From Hyphococcus sp. (GTDB lineage: Bacteria > Pseudomonadota > Alphaproteobacteria > Caulobacterales > Parvularculaceae), in NCBI GenBank assembly GCA_021776245.1, contig JAJFGF010000047.1, positions 1 to 64,000 of the forward strand: DNA of 64,000 nt. The letters run 5' to 3'. A program made the translations under genes and the position numbers. Below the pieces are notes generated by a model. The model worked only from the letters and a program-made list of their open reading frames with translations, did not search any database and had not been told where the DNA came from. Shown one piece after another: positions 41,754 to 52,106 of this stretch (position 1 is its first letter; the number at the start of each line of letters is the position of its first letter).

Positions 41754-43120
41754 CCGATTTTCATTTCAATTACTATCAAGCCCGGGTTCACCGCGCAAAA
41801 TATGAACTTGATCTTGCTGAAAAATTCTGCGCCGAAGCGTTGAAGTTCGACCCGCGCCATGTTGGCGCCCTGACCTTGCTTGGGGACATCAGGGCAATCC
41901 AGGGCCATCATCAGGAAGCACGGGAGGCGTTTACCGCCGCCGTGAAAATTGAGCCAAAAAATACGTCACTGCTGGTAAATCTCGCATCCGCTGCAAAAGG
42001 CATGGGCGATTTTGACGGCGCGCGCGCACTGCTTGAAAAAGCGATTGCGATCGACAGCAAGCTTGCGCCGGCATTTTACACGTTGGCCGGTATCGTTAAA
42101 TTTAAGGCCGGCGACCCTATAATCGACGACTTTGTGCGTCTCAAAAAGCGCGTTTATGGCAACGCTCTTTATCGATGCGTCGCATGTTTCGCCCTCGGTA
42201 AAGTATATAATGATATTGGCGAATGGGATCTCGCCTTTGAAAATTACGCGGAAGGAAATCAGCGCCGCCGCACCAGTGACGAATATAACAAGGCGCCGGT
42301 TTTCTATGACGCAATTGAGCGTTTCTTCACGCCGGACCGGTTATCGAGCCGCGAAAGTACAGGCCACCCTTCGCACAACCCGGTCTTTGTCGTTGGCATG
42401 CCCCGGAGCGGTTCGACGCTGATCGAAGAACTCCTGTCGCGATCCGACGCGATTGCAGGTCTGGCGGAACCGGATGACATTAATGATCTATTCATGGCGT
42501 CCTATAAGCAAATACATGTCGCCGATAACAAAATCAGCCTCGAGCCTGCGCCAGGCGGCGTCAATTTTTCCGGCATTGGCGAGACCTATCTCAACGCGAT
42601 GCAAAACATTGCGCCGGGAGCGGCGCGCATAATTGACAAAAATCTTTTAAACCACGCAATGGTCGGTTTTATCCGGCTGGTTTTTCCCAATTCTGCAATC
42701 ATTCATGCAAAGCGCGATCCGATCGACACTTGCCTTTCGTGCTATTTTCAAAATTTCACTGAAGGGCACGATTACAGCTTTGATCTTGGTAACCTCGGCA
42801 GACAATACGCCGCCTATGCCAAAATCATGAAGCACTGGGAGGCGATTTTTGGCGCCGAGATTTTCAATGCTTCCTATGAACGTATGATCGCAGACAAGAA
42901 TGCAGTCCTTGCCGATTTGTTCGCGCATATCAACATGCCAATGCCGGATGCCGAAGCGCTGGCAAAGCCAGCGGACCGCGGCATCCCCACGGCGTCCGCC
43001 TGGCAGGCGCGCCAGCCAATTTATAAAACCTCGGTGAAACGCTGGAGGAATTATGAAAAGCATCTCGGGCCGCTTTTCCAGGCGCTTGAGAACGCCGGTT
43101 TTGACTATAGCGAAGCCTAA
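41750..43120 (+). CDS. TPR-repeat sulfotransferase family protein, paralogue 3
   Basis: NPVFVVGMPRSGSTLIEELL; IIHAKRDPIDTCLSCYFQNF; ATGA overlap with paralogue 2. Confidence 0.9.
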   Translation: MTDFHFNYYQARVHRAKYELDLAEKFCAEALKFDPRHVGALTLLGDIRAIQGHHQEAREAFTAAVKIEPKNTSLLVNLASAAKGMGDFDGARALLEKAIAIDSKLAPAFYTLAGIVKFKAGDPIIDDFVRLKKRVYGNALYRCVACFALGKVYNDIGEWDLAFENYAEGNQRRRTSDEYNKAPVFYDAIERFFTPDRLSSRESTGHPSHNPVFVVGMPRSGSTLIEELLSRSDAIAGLAEPDDINDLFMASYKQIHVADNKISLEPAPGGVNFSGIGETYLNAMQNIAPGAARIIDKNLLNHAMVGFIRLVFPNSAIIHAKRDPIDTCLSCYFQNFTEGHDYSFDLGNLGRQYAAYAKIMKHWEAIFGAEIFNASYERMIADKNAVLADLFAHINMPMPDAEALAKPADRGIPTASAWQARQPIYKTSVKRWRNYEKHLGPLFQALENAGFDYSEA

Positions 43121-43372
43121 TTTGCAGGCGTTATTAATTCAATGAACGGCTAAAGAAAAGTGATCGCAGGTTCCGAGAGAAAACACAGGCGATTCCAATT
43201 ACACGGATAAATGAATGCTTCAGTACAAAGCCCTGATCTTATCTGGAGATTTAAGGGGCCGGCGCTTGTCGGCCAGATGCGGCGCTTGTGTCGAATTTTC
43301 GCTTAGTAAGAATCGCAGTTGGTTTTTGAAACGCTCTATTGCGCCGACGCCGCGCCGCAAGAAAAAGTCACA

Positions 43373-44851
<1,479 letters not shown>

Positions 44852-44856
44852 TCACC

Positions 44857-45429
44857 TCAGGCAATTTTAGGCTCACTCAGGACGCCATCTTCATCGAAAG
44901 TCTGCAACAGCGGCTCACCGGGACAATCCACATCAATATCGATGGTGATTTCCAGCGTGCGCCGGGTTATTTCTTCAAAGGATTTGACGCCAGGCGCCAG
45001 GGCCGTCGCCGCGCCGATGGCGAGGTCCATGCCGGAACCGCGCGCCCAGAATTTCCCTGACGGCACCTCGATCATGCAAAAACTATTGTCGAAGTCCCAA
45101 ATCGCGCCGGATTTATGCGCGAGAAGTCCGCCGCCGCAATAACGCTTCAAGCCTTCCTCGGTCTCGCCAATGTCAAAATTCTCAAACGCCGTTTTTAAGA
45201 ACTTTAAAAGTTCAAAGGGCTTTGTCGCATCCATTGGGAAATCACCCGCGGCGGCCTGTAAAGCCTCCAGCTTTGGTCCGCTGCCGGTGATGCCAAGGAC
45301 CCAGCCATGCAATGCAACCCATTTATTATCAATCGACGGCGCCACAAAACTGCCGATGGTCGCCCGGCTGTTCGAGCCAAGCCATGTGACGTTTTTGTGC
45401 GCATCATGAATTGCCGTAATGATGGTCAT
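44857..45429 (-). CDS. Uncharacterised, possibly NTN-hydrolase/proteasome-like protein
   Basis: [52 protein letters not shown]..; 4-nt overlap with upstream rlmE. Confidence 0.55.
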   Translation of the reverse strand: MTIITAIHDAHKNVTWLGSNSRATIGSFVAPSIDNKWVALHGWVLGITGSGPKLEALQAAAGDFPMDATKPFELLKFLKTAFENFDIGETEEGLKRYCGGGLLAHKSGAIWDFDNSFCMIEVPSGKFWARGSGMDLAIGAATALAPGVKSFEEITRRTLEITIDIDVDCPGEPLLQTFDEDGVLSEPKIA

Positions 45430-46220
45430 GCGTTTCCCCTGAACCCGGTCGCCACAACATATTTTTCCGCGGAGTCCGAACGGCTGGATTTCGGTTTCGC
45501 GTGTTTCACGGTTTCGAAATTTTGTTTGAGGCGATTTAAGAGCTCACCTTCGGCGCCGCCGGCAAAAACCTTGGAGACAAAAGCGCCGCCGGGTGCAAGC
45601 ACGTCTTCAGCGAAATCAAGGGCTGCTTCGGCAAGGGCGACAATGCGTAAGTGATCCGTCGAGCGATGTCCGGTGGTCGGCGCCGCCATATCTGACAAGA
45701 CAAGATCAGCCTTGCCGCCGAGCATTTCCTTTAAGCGTCCGGGCGCCGCCTCATCGAGAAAATCCATCTCGAGTATTTCGGCGCCGGCAACCGGCGGCAC
45801 ATTGAGATAATCAATGCCGACAACAGTTGCGTTTTTGCCCAGCGCTTTCACCGCGACTTGCAGCCATCCGCCCGGGGCGCAGCCCAGATCTACAATTCTC
45901 GCACCCGGCTTTAAGACCTTAAATTTCTCGTCTAGTTCCAACAACTTGAACGCCGCCCTTGATCGCCAGCCTTCGGCTTTCGCCTGGCGCACATAAGGAT
46001 CATTAAGCTGGCGCTTGAGCCACAAGGTCGAGCCATATTCGCGCTTTTTGGCGGTTTTGACATGAACATTGAGTGTGCGGGGCTTTGATTCCCCGGCCAT
46101 CGACGCCGATTTGTCACGGGTGCGCTTTTCCGGCTCCTCGCCAAGCGCTGTCGTCGCGATATTGGTTTTCTTCGCGCGCTTCGGCCTTTTTGGCGGTCCA
46201 GATGATTTGCGTCGCTCCAT
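45426..46220 (-). CDS. rlmE: RlmE/FtsJ-family 23S rRNA methyltransferase
   Basis: [79 protein letters not shown]; start MERRKSS inferred. Confidence 0.92.
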   Translation of the reverse strand: MERRKSSGPPKRPKRAKKTNIATTALGEEPEKRTRDKSASMAGESKPRTLNVHVKTAKKREYGSTLWLKRQLNDPYVRQAKAEGWRSRAAFKLLELDEKFKVLKPGARIVDLGCAPGGWLQVAVKALGKNATVVGIDYLNVPPVAGAEILEMDFLDEAAPGRLKEMLGGKADLVLSDMAAPTTGHRSTDHLRIVALAEAALDFAEDVLAPGGAFVSKVFAGGAEGELLNRLKQNFETVKHAKPKSSRSDSAEKYVVATGFRGNA

Positions 46221-46386
46221 GGGCCTTAATAGCGGAGTCACTCGCTTGCGCAAGGCGCCTGGGGGCCGGCGCACGGTCTTTTGCCGGGAATTGCTGCGGA
46301 TGCGATATTGCGGCGCAGCTTGCCCCGGCGGGCGGCGCGGCCCAGCGTCTCGCCTGTCGCGGGAAACCAGTCACAGGAGGGACCAG

Positions 46387-46644
46387 ATGACAGGGATCGT
46401 TGCGCTTATAGTGAACCTTTTAATCGGAGCGGCGGGCGGCAATCTTGCGGGCATGGCGCTGAAAGATAAAAGCCTTGGCCTATTATGGAATTCGGTTGTC
46501 GGCATCTTAGGCGGCGGCATCGGCTATTTTGTGTTAGGCTTTGCCGGCATCGGCGGCGGCAATATCATTGTTCAGGTGCTGGCGGCGCTGATTGGCGGCG
46601 GCGTATTGCTTTTTGTGGTCAGTCTGATCAAGAAAAAATCCTGA
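46387..46644 (+). CDS. Small Gly-rich membrane protein, possibly transglycosylase-associated/GlsB-YeaQ-like
   Basis: MTGIVALIVNLLIGAAGGNLAGMALKDKSLGLLWNSVVGILGGGIGYFVLGFAGIGGGNIIVQVLAALIGGGVLLFVVSLIKKKS. Confidence 0.6.
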   Translation: MTGIVALIVNLLIGAAGGNLAGMALKDKSLGLLWNSVVGILGGGIGYFVLGFAGIGGGNIIVQVLAALIGGGVLLFVVSLIKKKS

Positions 46645-46872
46645 CCGCATCGCTGCAGCAAAGACCGCAAGTCGCTATTTCGGCGCTTGACTCTGGCATT
46701 GCATGGACGCTGCAATTTGACGCTTTGGCGCGCCAAGCTTTCTTTTCAGCGATATTTCCTGCGAAATGCCCGCGCGCCACATCCAAAATGGGCGCTCTGT
46801 GCATCTATGGTCTGAAACCCGGGGCCGGCATCGATTCCGCGCGCCTGGGAAAAAGAAAAGGAGAGCCAAACC

Positions 46873-47241
46873 ATGAATGAAGATGTTTTGATCCCGCTTG
46901 TCGTTTTTGCAGCAATCGCCGCCATTTCGATCGCCGCCTTTCACTTCAGCTATAAAAAACGCCGGGTTGTATATGACGCCATCAAAGTGGCGATCGAAAA
47001 AACCGGCACGGTCGATCCGGCCCTGGTCGAAGCCATTATCCGCGACAATGTTGGTCCTAATGCCGACTTAAGAAAGGGCATTATTCTTGTCGCCGTCGCC
47101 GCGGCTTTTGCGATCCTCGGACTTCAAATCGATGAAGCAGAAGCTGTCGGGCCAATGCTTGGCGTCGCAGCATTTCCGGGCTTGGTTGGGCTTGCCTATA
47201 TCGGCTTTCACTTCTTTGCACCGAGAGAGCCGACGGTCTAA
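46873..47241 (+). CDS. Hypothetical membrane protein (DUF6249-like)
   Basis: MNEDVLIPLVVFAAIAAISIAAFHFSYKKRRVVYDAIKVAIEKTGTVDPALVEAII.., AGGAG upstream. Confidence 0.65.
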   Translation: MNEDVLIPLVVFAAIAAISIAAFHFSYKKRRVVYDAIKVAIEKTGTVDPALVEAIIRDNVGPNADLRKGIILVAVAAAFAILGLQIDEAEAVGPMLGVAAFPGLVGLAYIGFHFFAPREPTV

Positions 47242-47270
47242 ACCGTAATTTAGCGGCGGGAGCCCGCCCC

Positions 47271-47882
47271 ATGGACTTAAACGACATCGAACTCGTTATG
47301 ATGGCGACGGCGACGCGGGATGATGCAGCCTTCGCCATATTAGTGCGCCGGCATCAGGCGCGCCTCCGGGCGTTTTTGCGCCGGCTTTGCGGCGACGGAT
47401 CGCTCGCCGACGATATCGCTCAGGATGCATTTATAAAGGCGCATGGCGCGCTCGACACCTTCAAAGGCGGCGGATCGTTTCGAAGCTGGCTTTACTCCAT
47501 CGCCTATCGAGAATTTCTGCAGTTAAAGCGCAAGGAAAAGGCGGCGGCGCGGCTTGAAAACGCGTTAAAGGCGGACGCTGCGCATAGCATGGCCGGCGCC
47601 AGCGGGCCCGACGCCGGCATGTCGATCGATCTGCAACGCGCGCTGGCGACGCTGGAACCGATGGAACGCGCGACTATTTTGTTATGCGATGCGGCAGGCC
47701 TTACCAATGCAGAAGCCGCAACGGCGATTGATGCGCCGCTCGGCTCGATCAAGACTTATATCGCCCGCGCCCGGGAAAAAATGCGGACCGCGCTGTCGTT
47801 TCCGCCGCCGGCTCCGCAAACTGAAACCGCTGAAACATCCGCGTCACGGACTGGCGTCAAAGGAGTTCTCTATGCCATCTGA
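47271..47882 (+). CDS. ECF-type RNA polymerase sigma factor
   Basis: DDAAFAILVRRHQARLRAFLRRLCGDGSLADDIAQDAFIKAHGAL..SFRSWLYSIAYREFLQLKRKEK..LCDAAGLTNAEAATAIDAPLGSIKTYIARAREKMR. Confidence 0.9.
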   Translation: MDLNDIELVMMATATRDDAAFAILVRRHQARLRAFLRRLCGDGSLADDIAQDAFIKAHGALDTFKGGGSFRSWLYSIAYREFLQLKRKEKAAARLENALKADAAHSMAGASGPDAGMSIDLQRALATLEPMERATILLCDAAGLTNAEAATAIDAPLGSIKTYIARAREKMRTALSFPPPAPQTETAETSASRTGVKGVLYAI

Positions 47883-48201
47883 TAGTCTTTCCGATCTCTT
47901 GAAAGATGATTTTGACGGGCTTGCAGCCCGGCTCGAAAAAGACAGATTCGCCGCCCGGGTCTTGTTTAAACTCTCCGCGAAATCGCGGGCGCGCCAGGGC
48001 GTGGTTTTCTTTGCCGGCGGGTTAGGCGCGGCCTTTGCCGCCACGCAGTTTTCCGGCGTTGTCAAAACGATGTCGCTGCATTTTGCTGAAACGTCGATTG
48101 GCGCCGCGCCCGCCATAGGCGACATTTCACAATTCGCCGCAACATTGCTGCTCGCCGGCGCGCTGGCGGCCACCGCACTGGTATTGCGCAACGAGATTTG
48201 A
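47872..48201 (+). CDS. Small membrane protein translationally coupled to the ECF sigma (candidate anti-sigma factor)
   Basis: MPSDSLSDLLKDDFDGLAARLEKDRFAARVLFKLSAKSRARQGVVFFAGG.., two hydrophobic segments; 11-nt overlap with sigma gene. Confidence 0.6.
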   Translation: MPSDSLSDLLKDDFDGLAARLEKDRFAARVLFKLSAKSRARQGVVFFAGGLGAAFAATQFSGVVKTMSLHFAETSIGAAPAIGDISQFAATLLLAGALAATALVLRNEI

Positions 48202-48280
48202 CAGCGGCGCATATAACCATCCTACGGGGCTCGCTTCGTGAGCGCCACAGGCGCAGGGATTTCAATATGAGTGCTTTCGT

Positions 48281-48325
48281 CATCCTGAGGTGCGAGCAGC
48301 TATAGCTCCGCGCCTCGAAGGATGG
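48281..48325. repeat. Intergenic palindromic repeat
   Basis: CATCCTGAGGTGCGAGCAGCTATAGCTCCGCGCCTCGAAGGATGG: outer arms CATCCT/AGGATG, central AGCTATAGCT. Confidence 0.7.
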
Positions 48326-48337
48326 CGGAAAAGGAAA

Positions 48338-48763
48338 TTAATCGTCGCGATAGGTTTTTTCTTCGCGTTCGTGGCGCTCCTGCGCTTCCAGAGTCAGCGT
48401 CGCAATGGGCCGCGCATCGAGGCGGCGTATGCTGATCGGTTCGCCGGTATCTTCGCAATAGCCATATTCGCCGGTTTCAATCCGCCGCAACGCCGAATCA
48501 ATTTTTGAAATCAATTTGCGCTGCCGATCCCGGGTGCGCAGTTCAAGCGCTTTTTCCGTTTCGCTGGATGCGCGATCTGCGATATCCGGCATATGATTAT
48601 CGTCTTCCTGCAGATTGATCAGCGTGCCCTGACTTTCCGCAATGATTTCATGCTTCCATGCCAGTAATTTGCGGCGGAAGTACTCTTTTTGGTTTTCATT
48701 CATGAATGGTTCGTCAGCAGACGGACGGTAACCATCAACATTTTCAACTTCAGTTGCCGACAT
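48338..48763 (-). CDS. dksA: RNA polymerase-binding protein DksA
   Basis: NENQKEYFRRKLLAWKHEIIAESQGTLINLQEDD..DRASSETEKALELRTRDRQRKLISKIDSALRRIETGEYGYCEDTGEPISIRRLDARPIATLTLEAQERHE. Confidence 0.95.
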   Translation of the reverse strand: MSATEVENVDGYRPSADEPFMNENQKEYFRRKLLAWKHEIIAESQGTLINLQEDDNHMPDIADRASSETEKALELRTRDRQRKLISKIDSALRRIETGEYGYCEDTGEPISIRRLDARPIATLTLEAQERHEREEKTYRDD

Positions 48764-48929
48764 CCCTCAACTCCCAGATCACTCAACGATATTGTCAATG
48801 CCTATGCTGGCAAATTTGCGGCCTGTATAGCGACGCCGCTCAAGAGGCTCAAGTGCTGATTTTACGCCTGCTCCGGTCATAATTCTGCAATCAAAATGAA
48901 CGATTGGTTTTCTGTTTATAATCGCGTAA

Positions 48930-49334
48930 TCATCGCCCCAGCTTTGCAAGCTCGACGCGCGCCCTCAGCGCGATTTCGTCATAAATGTTTTGTAGGGCGG
49001 GGTCCGCTGCCGCATGCGCGCGCATGCCCGACGCCGCCGACAGCGCTTCAATGTCTGCAGCGCCGGCCTCGCCGTCGAGAAGTCGAAGGCGCAGCGCGTC
49101 AAGAAGGTCAAGGGTTCGCTGCGCCGCAACAAGAGTTTTGGCGTTGCCGCCCCCATCGCTCTGTAGTGAAAGCAGCGCACTCAGCGTCGCGGTCGGCGCC
49201 GCCCGATCCACATTCGGCGCTGTGTTCGTCTGCGCATCGGGCGCAGCGCCGGCCGTAAATGACGGAGCCACGCGCCCGGCTTTTTTCACGGGCGCCGATT
49301 GCTGCGTCTTTGCTGGTCCCTGAACCCGGATCAT
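48930..49334 (-). CDS. fliX: Flagellar assembly regulator FliX
   Basis: MIRVQGPAKTQQSAPVKKAG..LSALLSLQ..KTLVAAQRTLDLLDALRLRLLDGEAGAADIEALSAA..DPALQNIYDEIALRARVELAKLG. Confidence 0.8.
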   Translation of the reverse strand: MIRVQGPAKTQQSAPVKKAGRVAPSFTAGAAPDAQTNTAPNVDRAAPTATLSALLSLQSDGGGNAKTLVAAQRTLDLLDALRLRLLDGEAGAADIEALSAASGMRAHAAADPALQNIYDEIALRARVELAKLGR

Positions 49335-49639
49335 CGCCAGACCGCTCCCAATTGCAAATGGGACAATGGCGCCGCGGTCATAAACGCTTGGTTAAGGCGG
49401 CAGATAATTCCCGGCAGGAAATGCCGCACAAGGCCCCGGCGGCCAGACCCGGGCCCCGCCGGATTTCTCTCGGCGCCGCATCATTGCCGGGCTTTTTCCC
49501 GCGCTGCCGGTTTGAACAATGTTGGCATGGCGCTCGCTATGATTGGCCAGACGGTCATTGCGCCAAACTGTCCCCGGCGCGAATGCGCCAAAACATACAC
49601 AGTGCGAATGCGCCAATAAAATGAAAGACCCAAAATCCT

Positions 49640-50146
49640 GTGCGCACAAAACTGATTTCTCTGATCCTGATCGCGATCGCATTTGGCGCACCCGGCCCGG
49701 CCGGCGCCGAATCCCTGTGCGGCGGTATTTTGCTGGTAACGCCGGTCTATGGCGCTGAATACCGCCATCAAAGGTCTGGGCGTCACCCCGGATCACAGCG
49801 CCCGTGTTGTCATTGATGAAGCCTCCGGCGTTATCGTGATGGGCGATGACGTGCGGGTTCAACGGTGGCGATCGCGCAAGGATCGCTTACGGTATCAATT
49901 TCCGAAACGCCGCAGGTTTCCCAACCGAGCCCGTTTTCCGGGCGCGGCCGCAATATTGTCGTGCCGCGCATCACTGCCGGCGTCGATGAGGCGCCGGCGC
50001 AGTTGAAGCTGGTCGAAGGCGGCGTCCGCCTGCGCGATCTCGTTGACGGTCTAAACGCACTGGGCGTGCCGCCGCGCGACATAATTGCAATTTTACAGGC
50101 AATAAAAACCGCCGGTGCATTGCAAGCTGATATTGAGGTGATGTGA
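49640..50146 (+). pseudogene. flgI: Flagellar P-ring protein FlgI, internally deleted and frameshifted
   Basis: VRTKLISLILIAIAFGAPGPAGAESL signal peptide and ..CGGILLVTPVYGA (FlgI-like) in one frame, IKGLGVTPDHSARVVIDEASGVIVMGDDVRV in a second, TVAIAQGSLTVSISETPQVSQPSPFSG..GGVRLRDLVDGLNALGVPPRDIIAILQAIKTAGALQADIEVM back in the first. Confidence 0.85.
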
Positions 50147-50478
50147 TGGATGCATCGACCCTCTCCGCCCCGGCCTTTTCAGCTCTGACGGCGCCTTTTG
50201 CGTCCGCAGATCCAAAAATCGCCATGGCGGAACACAAAGCGGAAGAATTTGAGACGCTGGTGCTCTCGCAGCTTCTGGCGCCGATGTTCGATACAGCCAA
50301 ATCGCCGGGTCTTTTTGGCGGCGACGGACCGGAACAGGATATTTTCAGGACAATGCTCAATGACGAATATGCCAGGCTCCTTGCCGCACGCGGCGGCCTC
50401 GGGATTGCCAACAGCGTGAGAGACGCCCTCCTGCAGCTTCAGAGCAATAGCGCACCTATACAGGAAACAATGCGATGA
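50143..50478 (+). CDS. Rod-binding protein (FlgJ N-terminal-like)
   Basis: AEHKAEEFETLVLSQLLAPMFDTAKSPGLFGGDGPEQDIFRTMLNDEYARLLAARGGLGIANSVRDALLQLQ. Confidence 0.85.
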   Translation: MMDASTLSAPAFSALTAPFASADPKIAMAEHKAEEFETLVLSQLLAPMFDTAKSPGLFGGDGPEQDIFRTMLNDEYARLLAARGGLGIANSVRDALLQLQSNSAPIQETMR

Positions 50479-50918
50479 CCACACAAGCCCAAACAGCCGG
50501 TTCGGACGCTGTCGAACGGATCAGGTCGCTGATTGAAATTACTGAATCGCTCAGCAATATCTTCATTGAGGAAAATAATTTGCTGGCAACGCAGCGCTCG
50601 GCGGCAATCGCGCCGCTGCAGGCGGAAAAAGCGCGTCTGGCAGCGGCCTATGCGCAAGAAATACGCAATATCGCCGCCGACCGCTCGGTGGTTGACGGCG
50701 CCGACGCGGGTCTGCTCGCCAAACTGCGTACAATCACCAAAACATTTGAAGAACGCGCCGCCGATCAATATGCGTTTTTGGACGGCGCGCGCCAGACGGC
50801 GGAAGGCGTCGTTAAAGCGGTCGCTGACGAAGCAGCGTCCGCGCGCGGACAAGTTTCCTATGACAGCGACGCCAGCCCCGCAGAGCCTGCGCCGATCATT
50901 CTTGATGAAAGCGCGTGA
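50475..50918 (+). CDS. flbY: Flagellar protein FlbY-like
   Basis: AVERIRSLIEITESLSNIFIEENNLLATQRSAAIAPLQAEKARLAAAYAQEIRNIAADRSVVDGADAGLLAKLRTITKTFEERAADQ; position after flgI/flgJ matches the Caulobacter-type order. Confidence 0.75.
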   Translation: MTTQAQTAGSDAVERIRSLIEITESLSNIFIEENNLLATQRSAAIAPLQAEKARLAAAYAQEIRNIAADRSVVDGADAGLLAKLRTITKTFEERAADQYAFLDGARQTAEGVVKAVADEAASARGQVSYDSDASPAEPAPIILDESA

Positions 50919-50920
50919 CA

Positions 50921-51188
50921 GAGCGTGATCAGGAAAAGTGGACACCGGTTTTCCGGTTCGATCACGCGACCAGTAAAAACTGAAGCGTGATCAGGAAAAG
51001 TGGACGCCGGTTTTCCGGTTCGATCACGCGGCCAGTAAAAACCCGAGCGTGATCAGGAAAAGTGGGCGCCGGTTTTCCGGTTCGATCACGCGACCAGTAA
51101 AAACCGGAGCGTGATCAGGCGTCGAAGGCAAAGCCTTCGACGGAAACCGTTTGGCGGCTTCGCCGCCAAACTTCCGGGTCGATCACAC
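50921..51188. repeat. Array A of palindromic 62-bp-period repeat, 4 units
   Basis: AGCGTGATCAGGAAAAGTGGNNNCCGGTTTTCCGGTTCGATCACGC; AGCGTGATC begins at 50922, 50984, 51046 and 51108 (62-bp period). Last unit carries extra hairpins at 51121-51141 and 51150-51170. Confidence 0.95.
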
Positions 51189-51237
51189 GGCAAAATAAGG
51201 CTCAATTGCGGGTCAGCAGCTCACTAAACCGACTTGG

Positions 51238-51954
51238 TTATTCCAACGCGGCTTTGGCGTTCCCGGTCAGAAATTCAACTCTCCAGGTATTGGCCACCGC
51301 GGCAGACACTGCATGTTCTGTCATTGCTGCGCTGTAGAGTGGAATTTCGCGCGGCGCAGATTGGCTGGCCGATCCAATATTGTCGAGCTTGGCAGCGGGC
51401 TTTGGACCATTATCGAAGGACACCTGCGAGGCGGCAGTGCTTTGCGCCTCACTGAAGTTTTGCATATCGTTGAGGAAAAGCGCTGTTAACAATTTAAAAT
51501 TGTCGCGTCCGATGCCGCCGCCGGAATAAATCGGTATGCCGAAAATGACAATATTTTCCGACGCCAGGTTCATCGCTTTGGTGACGTCAGAACCAAGATT
51601 AAAATCGTTGAGGTCCTCATAAGCAAAACCGGCATTCGATGTTGCTGTAAAGACTATTGCACGCTGGCACCCTGTCGCCGTCGCAAGATTATCGCAAGCC
51701 AATAGCGAGATTAAAAACTGCGCGCCGCCGGATGTCCGCGCGACCATGGTCGCCAACTCCCCGCCGTCATAATCAGCAAGCGCAGTTTCAATCTCAAAAT
51801 CGCTCAGCATCGAGGCGACGTCACTGGCGCTGAATTTGTACATCACGCCGCCGCCAAGCAATTGACTGTTGCTCGTGCTTTGCGCTGTCGCCGGCGCCAC
51901 ACACACGCCAAGCGCGCAAGCGGCAAGAACCGCCATTAACCTATTGATTTTCAT
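51238..51954 (-). CDS. Secreted YbjN-domain-like protein
   Basis: MKINRLMAVLAACALGVCVAPATAQS signal peptide; VSFDNGPKPAAKL.. Confidence 0.5.
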   Translation of the reverse strand: MKINRLMAVLAACALGVCVAPATAQSTSNSQLLGGGVMYKFSASDVASMLSDFEIETALADYDGGELATMVARTSGGAQFLISLLACDNLATATGCQRAIVFTATSNAGFAYEDLNDFNLGSDVTKAMNLASENIVIFGIPIYSGGGIGRDNFKLLTALFLNDMQNFSEAQSTAASQVSFDNGPKPAAKLDNIGSASQSAPREIPLYSAAMTEHAVSAAVANTWRVEFLTGNAKAALE

Positions 51955-52106
51955 GATCCCCTCGATCCGCACCAAACTAAACCACAATAATGTGAACTGA
52001 CGGTAACAGCATTATCAGCTTTGGCCAATGTTCATTGCGACGTCTCATGCGTATTATGGAAAGAACACCGATTTGGGGCATGATTAACGGATAAGGGGGC
52101 TTTATT

